Made by a program: the position numbers and the translations under genes. This document shows positions 1 to 9,295 of a stretch of 64,000 nt of DNA, in pieces. The notes beneath the pieces are model-generated. The model was not told the DNA's origin. It did not search any database and was given only the letters and a program-made list of their open reading frames with translations. Every line of letters begins with the position of its first letter. The stretch's first letter is position 1. Source of the DNA: Paenibacillus sp. HWE-109. Its GTDB lineage: Bacteria; Bacillota; Bacilli; Paenibacillales; NBRC-103111. Location of the stretch: NCBI RefSeq assembly GCF_022163125.1, contig NZ_CP091881.1, forward strand, positions 8,840,001 through 8,904,000. The letters are read 5' to 3'.

Positions 1-2292
<2,292 letters not shown>

Positions 2293-2422
2293 ATCCCAAC
2301 CAAGTGAAGATAAGCTTTGTAGCGAATTCCGAATACTTGATTGGGACCCAGAAATCCTAAGAACATCTAACTTTACGCACGTTTCGTATCTAGTTTTCAA
2401 GGCGCAAACCACGCTTTGACTG

Positions 2423-2540
2423 TTTGGTGATGATGGCGGAGGGGACCCACGCGTTCCCATCTCGAACACGACCGTTAAGCCCTCCAGCGTCGATGGTACT
2501 TGAACCGCAGGGTTCTGGGAGAGTAGAACGTTGCCAAGCA
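2423..2540 (+). rRNA. rrf: 5S ribosomal RNA
   Basis: A ~117-nt gene starting TTTGGTGATGATGGCG and ending GTTGCCAAGC, with the conserved CCCATCTCGAACACG loop B/C region. It follows 23S after a ~130-bp spacer in which I see no gene, the usual order of a Bacillota rRNA operon. End positions are accurate to one or two bases. Confidence 0.96.
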
Positions 2541-2543
2541 GTT

Positions 2544-2568
2544 TACCCTTTGGGGGTATTTTTTTTGC
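2544..2568 (+). terminator. Weak hairpin with T-run after 5S
   Basis: TACCC (2544-2548) pairs with GGGTA (2554-2558) and is followed by eight T residues. The stem is short and tRNA genes follow, so this may be only a partial terminator or a processing signal rather than the operon end. Confidence 0.4.
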
Positions 2569-2600
2569 CAGCCTGTTAGGTAGTTCACCTAAATATATGA

Positions 2601-2675
2601 GGCCCGTTGGTCAAGTGGTTAAGACACCTCCCTTTCACGGAGGTAACAGGGGTTCGAGTCCCCTACGGGTCACCA
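2601..2675 (+). tRNA. tRNA-Glu (anticodon UUC)
   Basis: A 75-nt cloverleaf with acceptor GGCCCGT/ACGGGTC, anticodon loop CTTTCAC (anticodon TTC), T-arm GGGGTTCGAGTCCCC and an encoded CCA. It sits between 5S and tRNA-Val, as in rrn-linked tRNA clusters of Bacillaceae and Paenibacillaceae. Confidence 0.96.
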
Positions 2676-2754
2676 ACTAATCCCCACAAAGTGACGTATT
2701 GCTGACGAAGCATATTCCGATTACTTTGCGTGGGCCCGGTACAACACTTCCCAT

Positions 2755-2827
2755 GAACGCTTAGCTCAGCTGGGAGAGCACTACCTTGACAGGGTAGGGG
2801 TCGGCGGTTCGATCCCGTCAGCGTTCA
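2755..2827 (+). tRNA. tRNA-Val (anticodon GAC), rebuilt by prophage attL, no encoded CCA
   Basis: A complete cloverleaf: acceptor GAACGCT/AGCGTTC, anticodon loop TTGACAG (anticodon GAC) and discriminator A at 2827. The last 45 nt are the attL core and came from the phage; the original chromosomal 3' half, with its CCA, now lies at 41567-41614. The gene here is followed by GTA rather than CCA, so the tRNA must receive CCA enzymatically. Confidence 0.95.
2783..2827 (+). repeat. attL core (45-bp direct repeat with attR)
   Basis: Forty-five bases running from the 5' side of the tRNA-Val anticodon stem to the discriminator base are identical to 41567-41611. Flanking bases differ on both sides. 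This is the standard crossover region of a tyrosine integrase using a tRNA gene as attB. Confidence 0.95.
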
Positions 2828-2836
2828 GTATAACAG

Positions 2837-2870
2837 AAAGCCGCGATTCCTTATGGGACGCGGCTTTTTC
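2837..2870 (+). terminator. Terminator directly after tRNA-Val, inside attL end of prophage
   Basis: AAAGCCGCG (2837-2845) pairs with CGCGGCTTT (2859-2867), followed by a T-rich tail. It begins ten bases after the rebuilt tRNA and is phage-derived. It would stop rRNA-operon transcription from entering the integrase gene antisense. Its reverse strand ends in few T residues, so it is mainly rightward. Confidence 0.8.
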
Positions 2871-2922
2871 TTGTATAACAGCTTGTTTAAGTCGTTGAAA
2901 ACTGTACTACTCATTCAATCGT

Positions 2923-2940
2923 TGGGGACGCCGTGGGGAC
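2923..2940 (+). repeat. Integrase arm-type sites, left: two TGGGGAC repeats 11 bp apart
   Basis: TGGGGAC occurs at 2923-2929 and 2934-2940, and the same heptamer with the same 11-bp period occurs three times beside attR (41423-41451). One helical turn of spacing, position about 100 bp from each att core and restriction to the two prophage ends fit arm-binding sites for the N-terminal domain of the integrase. No binding data exist here. Confidence 0.65.
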
Positions 2941-2974
2941 CAAACTGTTCAGAAGGGGATGAAATGGTTCCAAA

Positions 2975-4255
2975 TTACCCGGAAGTGCCTCTTTTTTTCA
3001 TATCGAATTTGTCCATCTTCTGAGCGGTAATGTCGCTCATCTTCTTAGTGACGTGACTGTAAATATCAAACGTTGTAGAATACTTGGCGTGACCAAGTTG
3101 GGCCTGAATCGCTTTTAAAATTAACTCAGGGCTTTCTCCTTGTTTCACTACTTCCTCGATGATCAGAGTGACCGAGCTATGCCGCAGCTCATGAAACGTG
3201 ATATATCTCAATTCATGCCGTTCGCAGAACTTCACCCACCACTTGGAGATGTACTGATAATAAAACGGCTTACCCTTACCGTTATGAAAGATATACTCAT
3301 TAGAGTAGTCGTCATCTGTCTTGCCTCCAACCCAAACTCCTGCATCAACTGCAATTTTCCGTTCGCCGCGCCATTCCATCTCGAATTCACGGAGCTCGGC
3401 CATGTACCAAGCAGGGTACGATACTTTACGGATGGAGCTTTTAGATTTTGGTTCCTTCTCTACTGCTATACCTGCCTTGGTTAGAGGGATGTTACCTTCG
3501 ATGGATATCGTTCGAGTATCATAAGCAACGTTGCCCCATTTCACCGCATTAATTTCACCGCGGCGTTCGCCCCCAATAAGAGCTCCCATTACCATGAGCC
3601 GTTGCTTACGTTGTTCAAGGTACAGAGCTTCAAGAACTAAGTATGCTTCATCCTCATCGTAAACTTCTTTGTTTTCGTATGAAACTGCTGGAGCATTTAT
3701 TCCGTTCATTGGATTCTCTTTAAGGACCTTCATTTTAAAAGCGAACTTGAAGATAGAATTTAGTGTTTTATGAACGTCTTTAATAGCAGACGTGGACAGT
3801 GGTCCGGATTTCCCGTCGAGACGAGCTCCGTCATCCTCCTCTAACGTATTAAGAAACGTTACTAATTCGAAAGTGCCGATGTCATCAATCCACCAATGTC
3901 CAAACCTCTTTTTTAGCCTTGAATTATAAATTGCCTGGTATTTATCGTATGTTGTCGGAGAGAGGTTCTTTGGATTACTTGCATATTCGGTTTCCCATAC
4001 CTCATAGAACCGCTCAAGTGTAAAGCGATGTGGCTTAATATAGTGTCCAGTTTCCAACTCTCGACGAAACGCCGTTAATTCATCATCAAGAAACATGTCC
4101 AGCTGCTTCTTGCTTTTACTCTTCAGTACATCATCAGGGACTTGAACTGTCTTACGTTCGCGTATGCGCTCCCCATTCGCATCGTATCCAAGCTCTACTG
4201 TAAGCCGATATGACTTCTCGCTTCTTTTTTCTATTGAACCTTTGGATGTTTTCAT
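2975..4255 (-). CDS. int: Tyrosine-type phage integrase
   Basis: A 426-aa site-specific recombinase that would integrate and excise the phage at tRNA-Val. The N-terminal ~60 residues look like an AP2-like arm-binding domain, then a SAM-like core-binding domain, then the catalytic domain with the Arg of GGERRGE, the HELRH box, GH of LGHAKYST and the nucleophile Tyr in DIYSH. The start at 4255 is chosen because AAGGAGG lies 12 nt upstream; a longer reading from 4279 would place that ribosome binding site inside the gene. It is the last gene of the leftward lysogeny operon, reads toward attL and is adjacent to it, as expected. Confidence 0.95.
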   Translation of the reverse strand: MKTSKGSIEKRSEKSYRLTVELGYDANGERIRERKTVQVPDDVLKSKSKKQLDMFLDDELTAFRRELETGHYIKPHRFTLERFYEVWETEYASNPKNLSPTTYDKYQAIYNSRLKKRFGHWWIDDIGTFELVTFLNTLEEDDGARLDGKSGPLSTSAIKDVHKTLNSIFKFAFKMKVLKENPMNGINAPAVSYENKEVYDEDEAYLVLEALYLEQRKQRLMVMGALIGGERRGEINAVKWGNVAYDTRTISIEGNIPLTKAGIAVEKEPKSKSSIRKVSYPAWYMAELREFEMEWRGERKIAVDAGVWVGGKTDDDYSNEYIFHNGKGKPFYYQYISKWWVKFCERHELRYITFHELRHSSVTLIIEEVVKQGESPELILKAIQAQLGHAKYSTTFDIYSHVTKKMSDITAQKMDKFDMKKRGTSG

Positions 4256-4259
4256 GAAT

Positions 4260-4655
4260 TCAAAAATCCTCCTTATCATAAAGTGAAATCAAAGCTGTTT
4301 GAATTGCTGCCTCTATGTCGTGAACCATGATGATGAATTGCTCTATATCTTCAATCTCATACTTGGCGCCAGTCCGTTTCTTATCTTCTGTTAGCCGGTC
4401 GAGAATTGGAGGAAGATAGATGCCAAACTTCCTTTCAATTGGGTGACGAAATAAGTCTCCAGCCATAATCATAACGCTTGTCACCTCTGGGAACACATCA
4501 TCAGCAGTCATTTTCTTGAACTTGAAATCAAAGGGAAGATACACACTTTGTCTTTTCCAATCAATGACGCCGCGGCCGAAGTACAGATTAACCCGAGTAG
4601 GGCGCAGCATACCATTGATTTCATGTTCCTCGTAGTAAACCGAAATCTTTGCCAT
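4260..4655 (-). CDS. Hypothetical phage protein, 131 aa
   Basis: I do not recognise this family. It has an acidic C-terminal half and no clear membrane segment or metal motif. It lies between the ImmA-like gene (TGATG overlap, 1 nt) and int (4 nt gap), so it is translationally coupled within the leftward operon. Co-transcription with the repressor-cleaving protease and integrase suggests a role in lysogeny or excision control, but that is context only. Confidence 0.8.
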   Translation of the reverse strand: MAKISVYYEEHEINGMLRPTRVNLYFGRGVIDWKRQSVYLPFDFKFKKMTADDVFPEVTSVMIMAGDLFRHPIERKFGIYLPPILDRLTEDKKRTGAKYEIEDIEQFIIMVHDIEAAIQTALISLYDKEDF

Positions 4656-5251
4656 CAGTATGCACGCTCCCTTTCTTTTTTTCTACGAGTAAATTCCTCC
4701 AGTACAATTCGAATATCTTCCTTTGTGACCTTGACAGGGGTGCTCCAGCGAGTGTTAATTTCGTGGTCCTGCTGTCCGACATAGATCCGGCGCTTGATCT
4801 GTTCGAGTCTTCTTTCAATGAATTTTGGCGGAAGTTGGAACTCTTCTGAAATTGTCTTAACTAAGAGTGAAGGATTAATGTAACGGTAATCAGCAAGCAT
4901 GTAATAGGGCATCGCAGCGTAGTACTGGAAGTGCATAGCCTGCATTTCCTGTAACTCTTTGAACAACTCAGGCATTCTCCCTTGGTCTCCATAGTGCAAT
5001 AGAAAGTGGCCTAATTCGTGGAAGAACACTTCACGACGTTGCTCTGGTCTTAGCCTGGCGTCAATCACAATGAAATAGTCATCATCAATGCAATGTACAA
5101 ATGATTTGTCTTCACGGTATGCAATATCTATTTGAAACAGGTCTGCGATCATCTCAATATCTAGGTCCGAGGGATAATGAATATTTCCTTGCTGATAGTG
5201 TCTGCTAATCAGTTCCTCTAAGGCAGTTGGTTTGTAATGTGTAAGATCCAT
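4655..5251 (-). CDS. ImmA/IrrE-family metallopeptidase
   Basis: A 198-aa protein with the zinc protease motif HELGH at residues 78-82. ImmA-type enzymes of mobile elements (ICEBs1 ImmA is the reference) cleave the cognate XRE-family repressor to allow induction. The start at 5251 has AGGAGG seven bases upstream; a longer in-frame ATG at 5320 lacks one. The likely substrate is the CI-like repressor at 6364-6741 in the same leftward operon. The C-terminal ~100 residues are helical and charged and may be the partner-recognition part. Confidence 0.88.
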   Translation of the reverse strand: MDLTHYKPTALEELISRHYQQGNIHYPSDLDIEMIADLFQIDIAYREDKSFVHCIDDDYFIVIDARLRPEQRREVFFHELGHFLLHYGDQGRMPELFKELQEMQAMHFQYYAAMPYYMLADYRYINPSLLVKTISEEFQLPPKFIERRLEQIKRRIYVGQQDHEINTRWSTPVKVTKEDIRIVLEEFTRRKKERERAY

Positions 5252-5335
5252 GAAGGAGCCTCCTAGTATCGAGAAGTAATCGTACGTATGTTCGTAATTT
5301 ATGTAAAAATAAAAGCCCACTTCAAGGGCTATTTA

Positions 5336-5530
5336 TTATCTTACTCGAAATTCACAATTCATTGTTAGGTAATATCCACCATCTATGTATACTGCATCTT
5401 CGGTGTATCGTTCGATTGGTCCGCCAAAGTCGATCATTTTGCCTTTTTGCATGACCATGACACTGACGCCGGACTTTAGGGCTAATTCAAATTCAAGAGG
5501 GGTTCGGAGGGTTTGGTTACGTTTAAGCAA
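5336..5530 (-). CDS. Small hypothetical protein, 64 aa
   Basis: A small soluble protein of unrecognised family with several predicted beta strands. Its ribosome binding site (GGAG about 9 nt upstream) is weak, but it lies in frame spacing within the leftward operon and no competing gene covers the region. Confidence 0.6.
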   Translation of the reverse strand: MLKRNQTLRTPLEFELALKSGVSVMVMQKGKMIDFGGPIERYTEDAVYIDGGYYLTMNCEFRVR

Positions 5531-5545
5531 TTTAAATTCTCCATT

Positions 5546-6034
5546 TCATGAGATTTTATAATTTTGAACGATATTTTTCCAAATCCCAGCATTCTTAATA
5601 ACCATTTGCATTAGCAAGGTGCCTCGTAAAGGATTTAATGTGATATCTAGCTTTTCAGCTAAAACTTGAATTATTCCTTCTATTTCTAACTCACCGCGCT
5701 TTTTTGCTTCTGCAATACCTCGAGGATAATCATTTTTTAGTGTTAAGAATGAATACTCCTCGAATCCCTCAGTATCGGAGGCGAGGTTAAGAACACATGA
5801 GAATACAGTGTGATATTTTTCCGGTGATAAATTATTTACAACTATTAATTCCGTTGATAATAATGCTAGTAGAATTTCATAATCCGCATAATCTTCATCA
5901 TTAATTTTTTGCTTGTCATCTAACATTTTATTTAATTCTATTAATTCAGTGTCCCAATTTTCTCTAAATCGATTTGCGGCAATATGAATAAGATGCGCTG
6001 CTGCTTCATAAGGTGAAAGTTTCTTTTTAAACAT
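5546..6034 (-). CDS. Hypothetical protein, 162 aa
   Basis: A mainly helical, acidic protein with no motif I can name. It lies between the repressor and the ImmA-like protease, a position where temperate phages of Bacillota often carry superinfection-exclusion or other lysogenic-conversion genes. Base composition here is more AT-rich than the late genes. Function unknown. Confidence 0.7.
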   Translation of the reverse strand: MFKKKLSPYEAAAHLIHIAANRFRENWDTELIELNKMLDDKQKINDEDYADYEILLALLSTELIVVNNLSPEKYHTVFSCVLNLASDTEGFEEYSFLTLKNDYPRGIAEAKKRGELEIEGIIQVLAEKLDITLNPLRGTLLMQMVIKNAGIWKNIVQNYKIS

Positions 6035-6091
6035 CTCTATACCCTTTTTAGGTTCCCCATCGGATGAGGTATTTGCTTATTAAATAAGATG

Positions 6092-6337
6092 TTAGTCTAT
6101 TTCTAATGGATTGCACTGATAACAAACGCCACGGCGTTTATGTTCGCACTTTGGTGTTTTATAATGTTCAATGGTGAATTTAATTAAGAAAAACATGACA
6201 ATTGGCATTAAAATAATTCCAAATATTTCAATGGCGATGTCAGGAACAAATTCTTCAAATGCTATTCCAAATAAAGCCTCGAATATATACTTAAGAACGG
6301 ATTTTACTAACCCCCCAAACATATATCTATCCACCAA
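6092..6337 (-). CDS. Small membrane protein with C-terminal Cys/His motif
   Basis: An 81-aa protein with one or two hydrophobic segments (residues ~10-30 and 38-56) and a cysteine/histidine tail CEHKRRGVCYQC that could bind zinc. It is the first gene after the repressor on the leftward strand. Membrane location beside the immunity genes makes superinfection exclusion a possible role, by inference only. Confidence 0.65.
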   Translation of the reverse strand: MVDRYMFGGLVKSVLKYIFEALFGIAFEEFVPDIAIEIFGIILMPIVMFFLIKFTIEHYKTPKCEHKRRGVCYQCNPLEID

Positions 6338-6363
6338 TACATCCTCATCGGTTGAGGGAGTTG

Positions 6364-6741
6364 CTATTCTTTCTTACGTCGTTCTGCTTTCCTCTTTCTC
6401 AACATCTCTACGTAAGCATCAGCCGCGGCTTTCTCTTCCTCAGTCCAGTCATCTCCGCCTCCATGATAGGCTCTAAGATGAGTAGCAGATTGTTCCTTAA
6501 TAACATCAGCTTTCTTCATTTTATTAAGAGTACTGCTTAAATCACTATTTCCTAGCAATTCATCAGTTGAAACTTCATACATTCCAGCAAAAATTTTTAT
6601 GGTTTCGGCGTCTGGTTCTCTGTAATCTCTTTCATACCCAGACAATGTTGAGTTTGACAATCCAAGTTTTTGGCATACAAAGGTTTGGGACCAGCCTTTT
6701 CTTTCCCTAGCTGCTCGTAGGCGAGATCCTAATGTAGACAC
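6364..6741 (-). CDS. XRE-family CI-like repressor
   Basis: A 125-aa protein with an N-terminal helix-turn-helix (residues ~5-60, including WSQTFVCQKLGLSNSTLSGYERD) and a charged C-terminal tail. It is transcribed leftward from the switch region, divergent from a Cro-like gene, so it should maintain lysogeny by binding the GCGC-type operators at 6781-6887. It lacks a LexA-like autocleavage domain, consistent with control by the co-encoded ImmA-type protease. Confidence 0.9.
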   Translation of the reverse strand: MSTLGSRLRAARERKGWSQTFVCQKLGLSNSTLSGYERDYREPDAETIKIFAGMYEVSTDELLGNSDLSSTLNKMKKADVIKEQSATHLRAYHGGGDDWTEEEKAAADAYVEMLRKRKAERRKKE

Positions 6742-6769
6742 GATTCACACCACACAATCTTTTTTACTA

Positions 6770-6887
6770 ATTATAATCTTTTTGCGCGTAACGAAAAATA
6801 TTTTGCGCGATAAGTTGAAAAAAGTGTTGACTTGCGCAAAACGCGCAATTATAATCAAGTTATAAAGTTTATGCGTATCGCGCAAAA
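6770..6887. promoter_or_regulatory. Genetic switch: divergent promoters with four GCGC operators
   Basis: Four related sites lie between repressor and Cro: TTTGCGCG (6781), TTTTGCGCGATA (6801-6812), the palindrome TTGCGC-N5-GCGCAA (6832-6848) and TATCGCGCAAAA (6876-6887), the last a perfect inverted copy of the second. The palindrome fills the spacer of the rightward promoter, and the first site lies next to a leftward -10 (TATAAT on the minus strand, 6775-6770). Repressor binding would therefore shut the early promoter directly. Confidence 0.85.
6827..6855 (+). promoter_or_regulatory. Rightward early promoter (PR-like)
   Basis: TTGACT (6827-6832), a 17-bp spacer and a perfect TATAAT (6850-6855) form a strong sigma-A promoter reading into the Cro-like gene and the early operon. 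The spacer is occupied by the 17-bp operator palindrome. Confidence 0.88.
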
Positions 6888-6903
6888 GTAGGAGGTGAAA
6901 GAA

Positions 6904-7140
6904 TTGGAGAATAAAGTTGGTTCTATCATCCGAGCAATTCGATTGTCTAAAGGAATATCTGCTACATTTATGGCAAAAAGTTTGAAATATAAGGCTGTTT
7001 CAAGTTACACAAGAATTGAAAAAGATGAAACGCCAGTTACATTGGAACAATCAAAAGTGATTGCGGATCTGCTTGGTGTGAATGTGAATGAGTTTTTTAA
7101 TGAGAAAAATTTGCGCGAATCGCGTACTTCCTCGGCCTAA
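6904..7140 (+). CDS. Cro-like XRE DNA-binding protein
   Basis: A 78-aa single-domain helix-turn-helix protein, first gene of the rightward early operon and divergent from the repressor. A TTG start at 6904 is preferred because AGGAGG ends ten bases upstream; a GTG at 6895 would abut the ribosome binding site. It probably competes with the repressor for the same GCGC operators to commit to lytic growth. Confidence 0.82.
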   Translation: MENKVGSIIRAIRLSKGISATFMAKSLKYKAVSSYTRIEKDETPVTLEQSKVIADLLGVNVNEFFNEKNLRESRTSSA

Positions 7141-7155
7141 AGGATGGTGAAACCT

Positions 7156-7359
7156 ATGATAAACACTTATGTTCTCCAAAAAAAAGCCATCGAGGAAGTA
7201 AAGGCAATACAGGTGGATGATCAGAGGATTATGCGGATGGTTCAATATTTTTCAGAAGAAGCGACTCACGTCTTGAGTGATCTTTCAACAATCGAACACC
7301 AACGCAGTGTATTAGAAGCCATCTACCAAATGGCGGGTAAGGCGATCGGGAAATTATGA
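7156..7359 (+). CDS. Small early protein, 67 aa
   Basis: An unrecognised, helical and acidic early protein. An ATG at 7156 has GGTGA a few bases upstream; an alternative ATG lies at 7144. It follows the Cro-like gene closely and is presumably co-transcribed from the early promoter. Confidence 0.65.
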   Translation: MINTYVLQKKAIEEVKAIQVDDQRIMRMVQYFSEEATHVLSDLSTIEHQRSVLEAIYQMAGKAIGKL

Positions 7360-7374
7360 GGGGAGGTGAAAGAA

Positions 7375-7719
7375 GTGAAGGAGACACTGGAGCAAACAGC
7401 AGAAGCACTTTGTGATGCTATTAAAAGCCAAATCGCAGCAAAGACAGTGGATGTAGAGCTCGTCAAAGCAACCACTGCTTTTATTACAGCGTTGCCGCTG
7501 CAAGATGAGTCATTCGATGTGGATCAAGCAGCAACGCATTTGATGATTAGTAGTGACACACTACGAACATTAGTGAAGAAGCGGCGGATACCGCATTTCC
7601 GAATTGGGGTTCAAATCTTCTTCAAGAGGTTGGCGCTCGATTCTTGGATCAAGCTTCAAATGGAGAATAGCACAATTCCCGTTCCGACAGAAGGTTCGAG
7701 TATGTTGAGGCGTGCATAA
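7375..7719 (+). CDS. Excisionase-like HTH protein
   Basis: A 114-aa protein. Residues ~50-100 resemble the MerR/excisionase-type winged helix used by Xis proteins (a VDQAATHLMISSDTLRTLVK helix-turn-helix followed by a PHFRIGVQIFFKR wing). The start at 7375 (GTG) has GGGGAGG eight bases upstream. It could be the recombination directionality factor or an early regulator; distance from int argues for caution. Confidence 0.6.
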   Translation: MKETLEQTAEALCDAIKSQIAAKTVDVELVKATTAFITALPLQDESFDVDQAATHLMISSDTLRTLVKKRRIPHFRIGVQIFFKRLALDSWIKLQMENSTIPVPTEGSSMLRRA

Positions 7720-7934
7720 GGCTATACCGATCTGCTCACAGATAAATTTGATATCAATAGTTTTCATAAGAGAGCTCCTTTAACTAAGAGGAAGGGAGGA
7801 AAAGCCCACTCGTACGATGGTGGGCGCGGGGTACATACGGGGAATTATTCGTTACATTAATCATAAATCATGATGCTATCACAGGTAAATACATCCCGCG
7901 TGCGGATATTGCACACATAAGGGAGGTGATGAAT

Positions 7935-8237
7935 TTGGACAAGATCGGTGAGATTCTGAAATTTGGCCGGACGCGTAAAGGCTGGTCACAAGAACAATTA
8001 TCAAAGTTTTTAGAAATAGATCGATCAGTTCTATCAAGAATCGAGACAGGAACGATTCAACAACCTAGCTATGTACTTGTTAAACAATGGGCTAAGGTAT
8101 GCGAATGTGAAGATCTTGTTGGTCTGGACTTAACAGGAGGCGAGAATGGCTGGAAGAAGCTGCTCGCACTTGAGAACAAGATGAAAAAGATCAAAGAGCT
8201 GGTCAGCTTCTTTAGAGTAAAGCCGGAAAGGAGATAG
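7935..8237 (+). CDS. XRE-family regulator (third HTH protein of the prophage)
   Basis: A 100-aa protein with an N-terminal helix-turn-helix (WSQEQLSKFLEIDRSVLSRIETG) and a helical tail. A TTG at 7935 fits GGGAGGTGA best; GTG 7926 and ATG 7929 are in frame but too close to it. The preceding 7720-7934 holds no gene I can support. It probably tunes early expression. Confidence 0.78.
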   Translation: MDKIGEILKFGRTRKGWSQEQLSKFLEIDRSVLSRIETGTIQQPSYVLVKQWAKVCECEDLVGLDLTGGENGWKKLLALENKMKKIKELVSFFRVKPERR

Positions 8238-8239
8238 CC

Positions 8240-8455
8240 ATGGGTTGTACACAATGTACTCTTGGAAGAGCTAAAGGTGATAATTATTGTGAAATATGTG
8301 GCTCAGCACTTGCCATTAGAACTCTTCACTCAAAATTCAACCGTAATGCAGATCTACTTAAAAGAACTGCTCAATTCATTGAACCGTTGAATGTCGAGGA
8401 CCTTATCTTTGTTTCTAACATTTTGAATTTAGTTGCTGAAAGGAAAACGCCATGA
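8240..8455 (+). CDS. Small zinc-ribbon protein, 71 aa
   Basis: The N-terminal half has two CxxC knuckles (CTQC and CEIC) spaced like a zinc ribbon; the C-terminal half is helical. It follows the XRE gene directly and overlaps the next gene by ATGA. A nucleic-acid or protein adaptor role is plausible but not shown. Confidence 0.65.
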   Translation: MGCTQCTLGRAKGDNYCEICGSALAIRTLHSKFNRNADLLKRTAQFIEPLNVEDLIFVSNILNLVAERKTP

Positions 8456-8616
8456 TCGAGAATCCAATGGTAATGCCTGAACTACACTACTGGATGCCGC
8501 CTGTTAACTTGGTCCTCATCGATCTTAGTGATCTGGAGCCAGACATCAAGGATTTGAATCAGAAGTTGCTCGTGAAGTTTAGAAAGGAGCATGGCCTATA
8601 TGGAAGAGTGGAGTAA
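8452..8616 (+). CDS. Small protein, 54 aa
   Basis: The start overlaps the previous stop by four bases (ATGA), indicating translational coupling. The sequence is acidic and hydrophobic in the middle without a clear membrane helix. Unrecognised. Confidence 0.55.
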   Translation: MIENPMVMPELHYWMPPVNLVLIDLSDLEPDIKDLNQKLLVKFRKEHGLYGRVE

Positions 8617-8767
8617 CAGTGCTTGCTTGGGTTATGTGATCGAAGGGGCTAAAGCGCTTGGGTACACGGACAAGCACATTGAAGAACTGGTCAAAGCAGT
8701 CCGCGGTGAGTTCGATTTTGTATCAGTAGAAGAGGCCGCCGACGTTTATAACAAATCGCCTTATTAG
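8600..8767 (+). CDS. Small protein, 55 aa
   Basis: Overlaps the preceding gene's end in another frame. AAAGGAG lies ten bases before the ATG at 8600; an in-frame ATG at 8591 is too close to it. The composition suggests a compact helical protein. Unrecognised. Confidence 0.55.
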   Translation: MEEWSNSACLGYVIEGAKALGYTDKHIEELVKAVRGEFDFVSVEEAADVYNKSPY

Positions 8768-8777
8768 GAGGGTTCGA

Positions 8778-9032
8778 GTGAGTCCAGCTAAATATCGCAA
8801 GACATTAACTCGCTTTCGTACACGAATGGCCGCTGACGCTCAGATCGACGATGTCACCTACGACGCTTTCGTCTGGTGGATGAATCAGCAGCTTGCAGAA
8901 ATGGATCAGGAAAAGAAAAAAGCCGCCGTGGAAGGGCAGCTAGGGTTGAGAGTCCGCTTAAAGAATCTCGTTGTGGCTATTTTAACACATAATAGCGCTG
9001 CGGTGAAGGAGGCAAAGCATGCGAGTCATTAA
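8778..9032 (+). CDS. Hypothetical early protein, 84 aa
   Basis: A GTG start with AGGAGG six bases upstream. A basic N-terminus and helical body; no motif recognised. It overlaps the next gene by 14 bases. Confidence 0.65.
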   Translation: MSPAKYRKTLTRFRTRMAADAQIDDVTYDAFVWWMNQQLAEMDQEKKKAAVEGQLGLRVRLKNLVVAILTHNSAAVKEAKHASH

Positions 9033-9255
9033 AAAGCTTGGGGTTGTAATTTCGGGTCCTGAAGGTGGGATCGAATGGTATGTAGTTGGTCAGAAGCTAA
9101 ATGGCTTTGTTGTCTCCAAGATAAATAACGTCAGCTCGGAATATGAAGATCATGTTCATTCTGAGTATTTAGTTAAAGAAGAGAACGGCTCTTTAATTGT
9201 CAGTATCGAGAATTGTCCGGTCATCGTTGAATGGATGGAGATTCCAGAATCCTAG
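9019..9255 (+). CDS. Hypothetical early protein, 78 aa
   Basis: Beta-rich, acidic small protein; GAAGGAGG lies just upstream of the ATG. It directly precedes the SbcC-like ATPase gene. Unrecognised family. Confidence 0.6.
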   Translation: MRVIKKLGVVISGPEGGIEWYVVGQKLNGFVVSKINNVSSEYEDHVHSEYLVKEENGSLIVSIENCPVIVEWMEIPES

Positions 9256-9295
9256 AAACGACTTAATTATCAAAATAAAAGGAGCGTGCCAGCAA

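Noticed and set aside
3140..3484. Plus-strand frame opposite integrase
   Set aside because: Shadow of the integrase gene; no ribosome binding site.
7720..7934. Possible tiny genes between the excisionase-like and XRE genes
   Set aside because: Only 16-18 codon frames, with ribosome binding site spacing too long.
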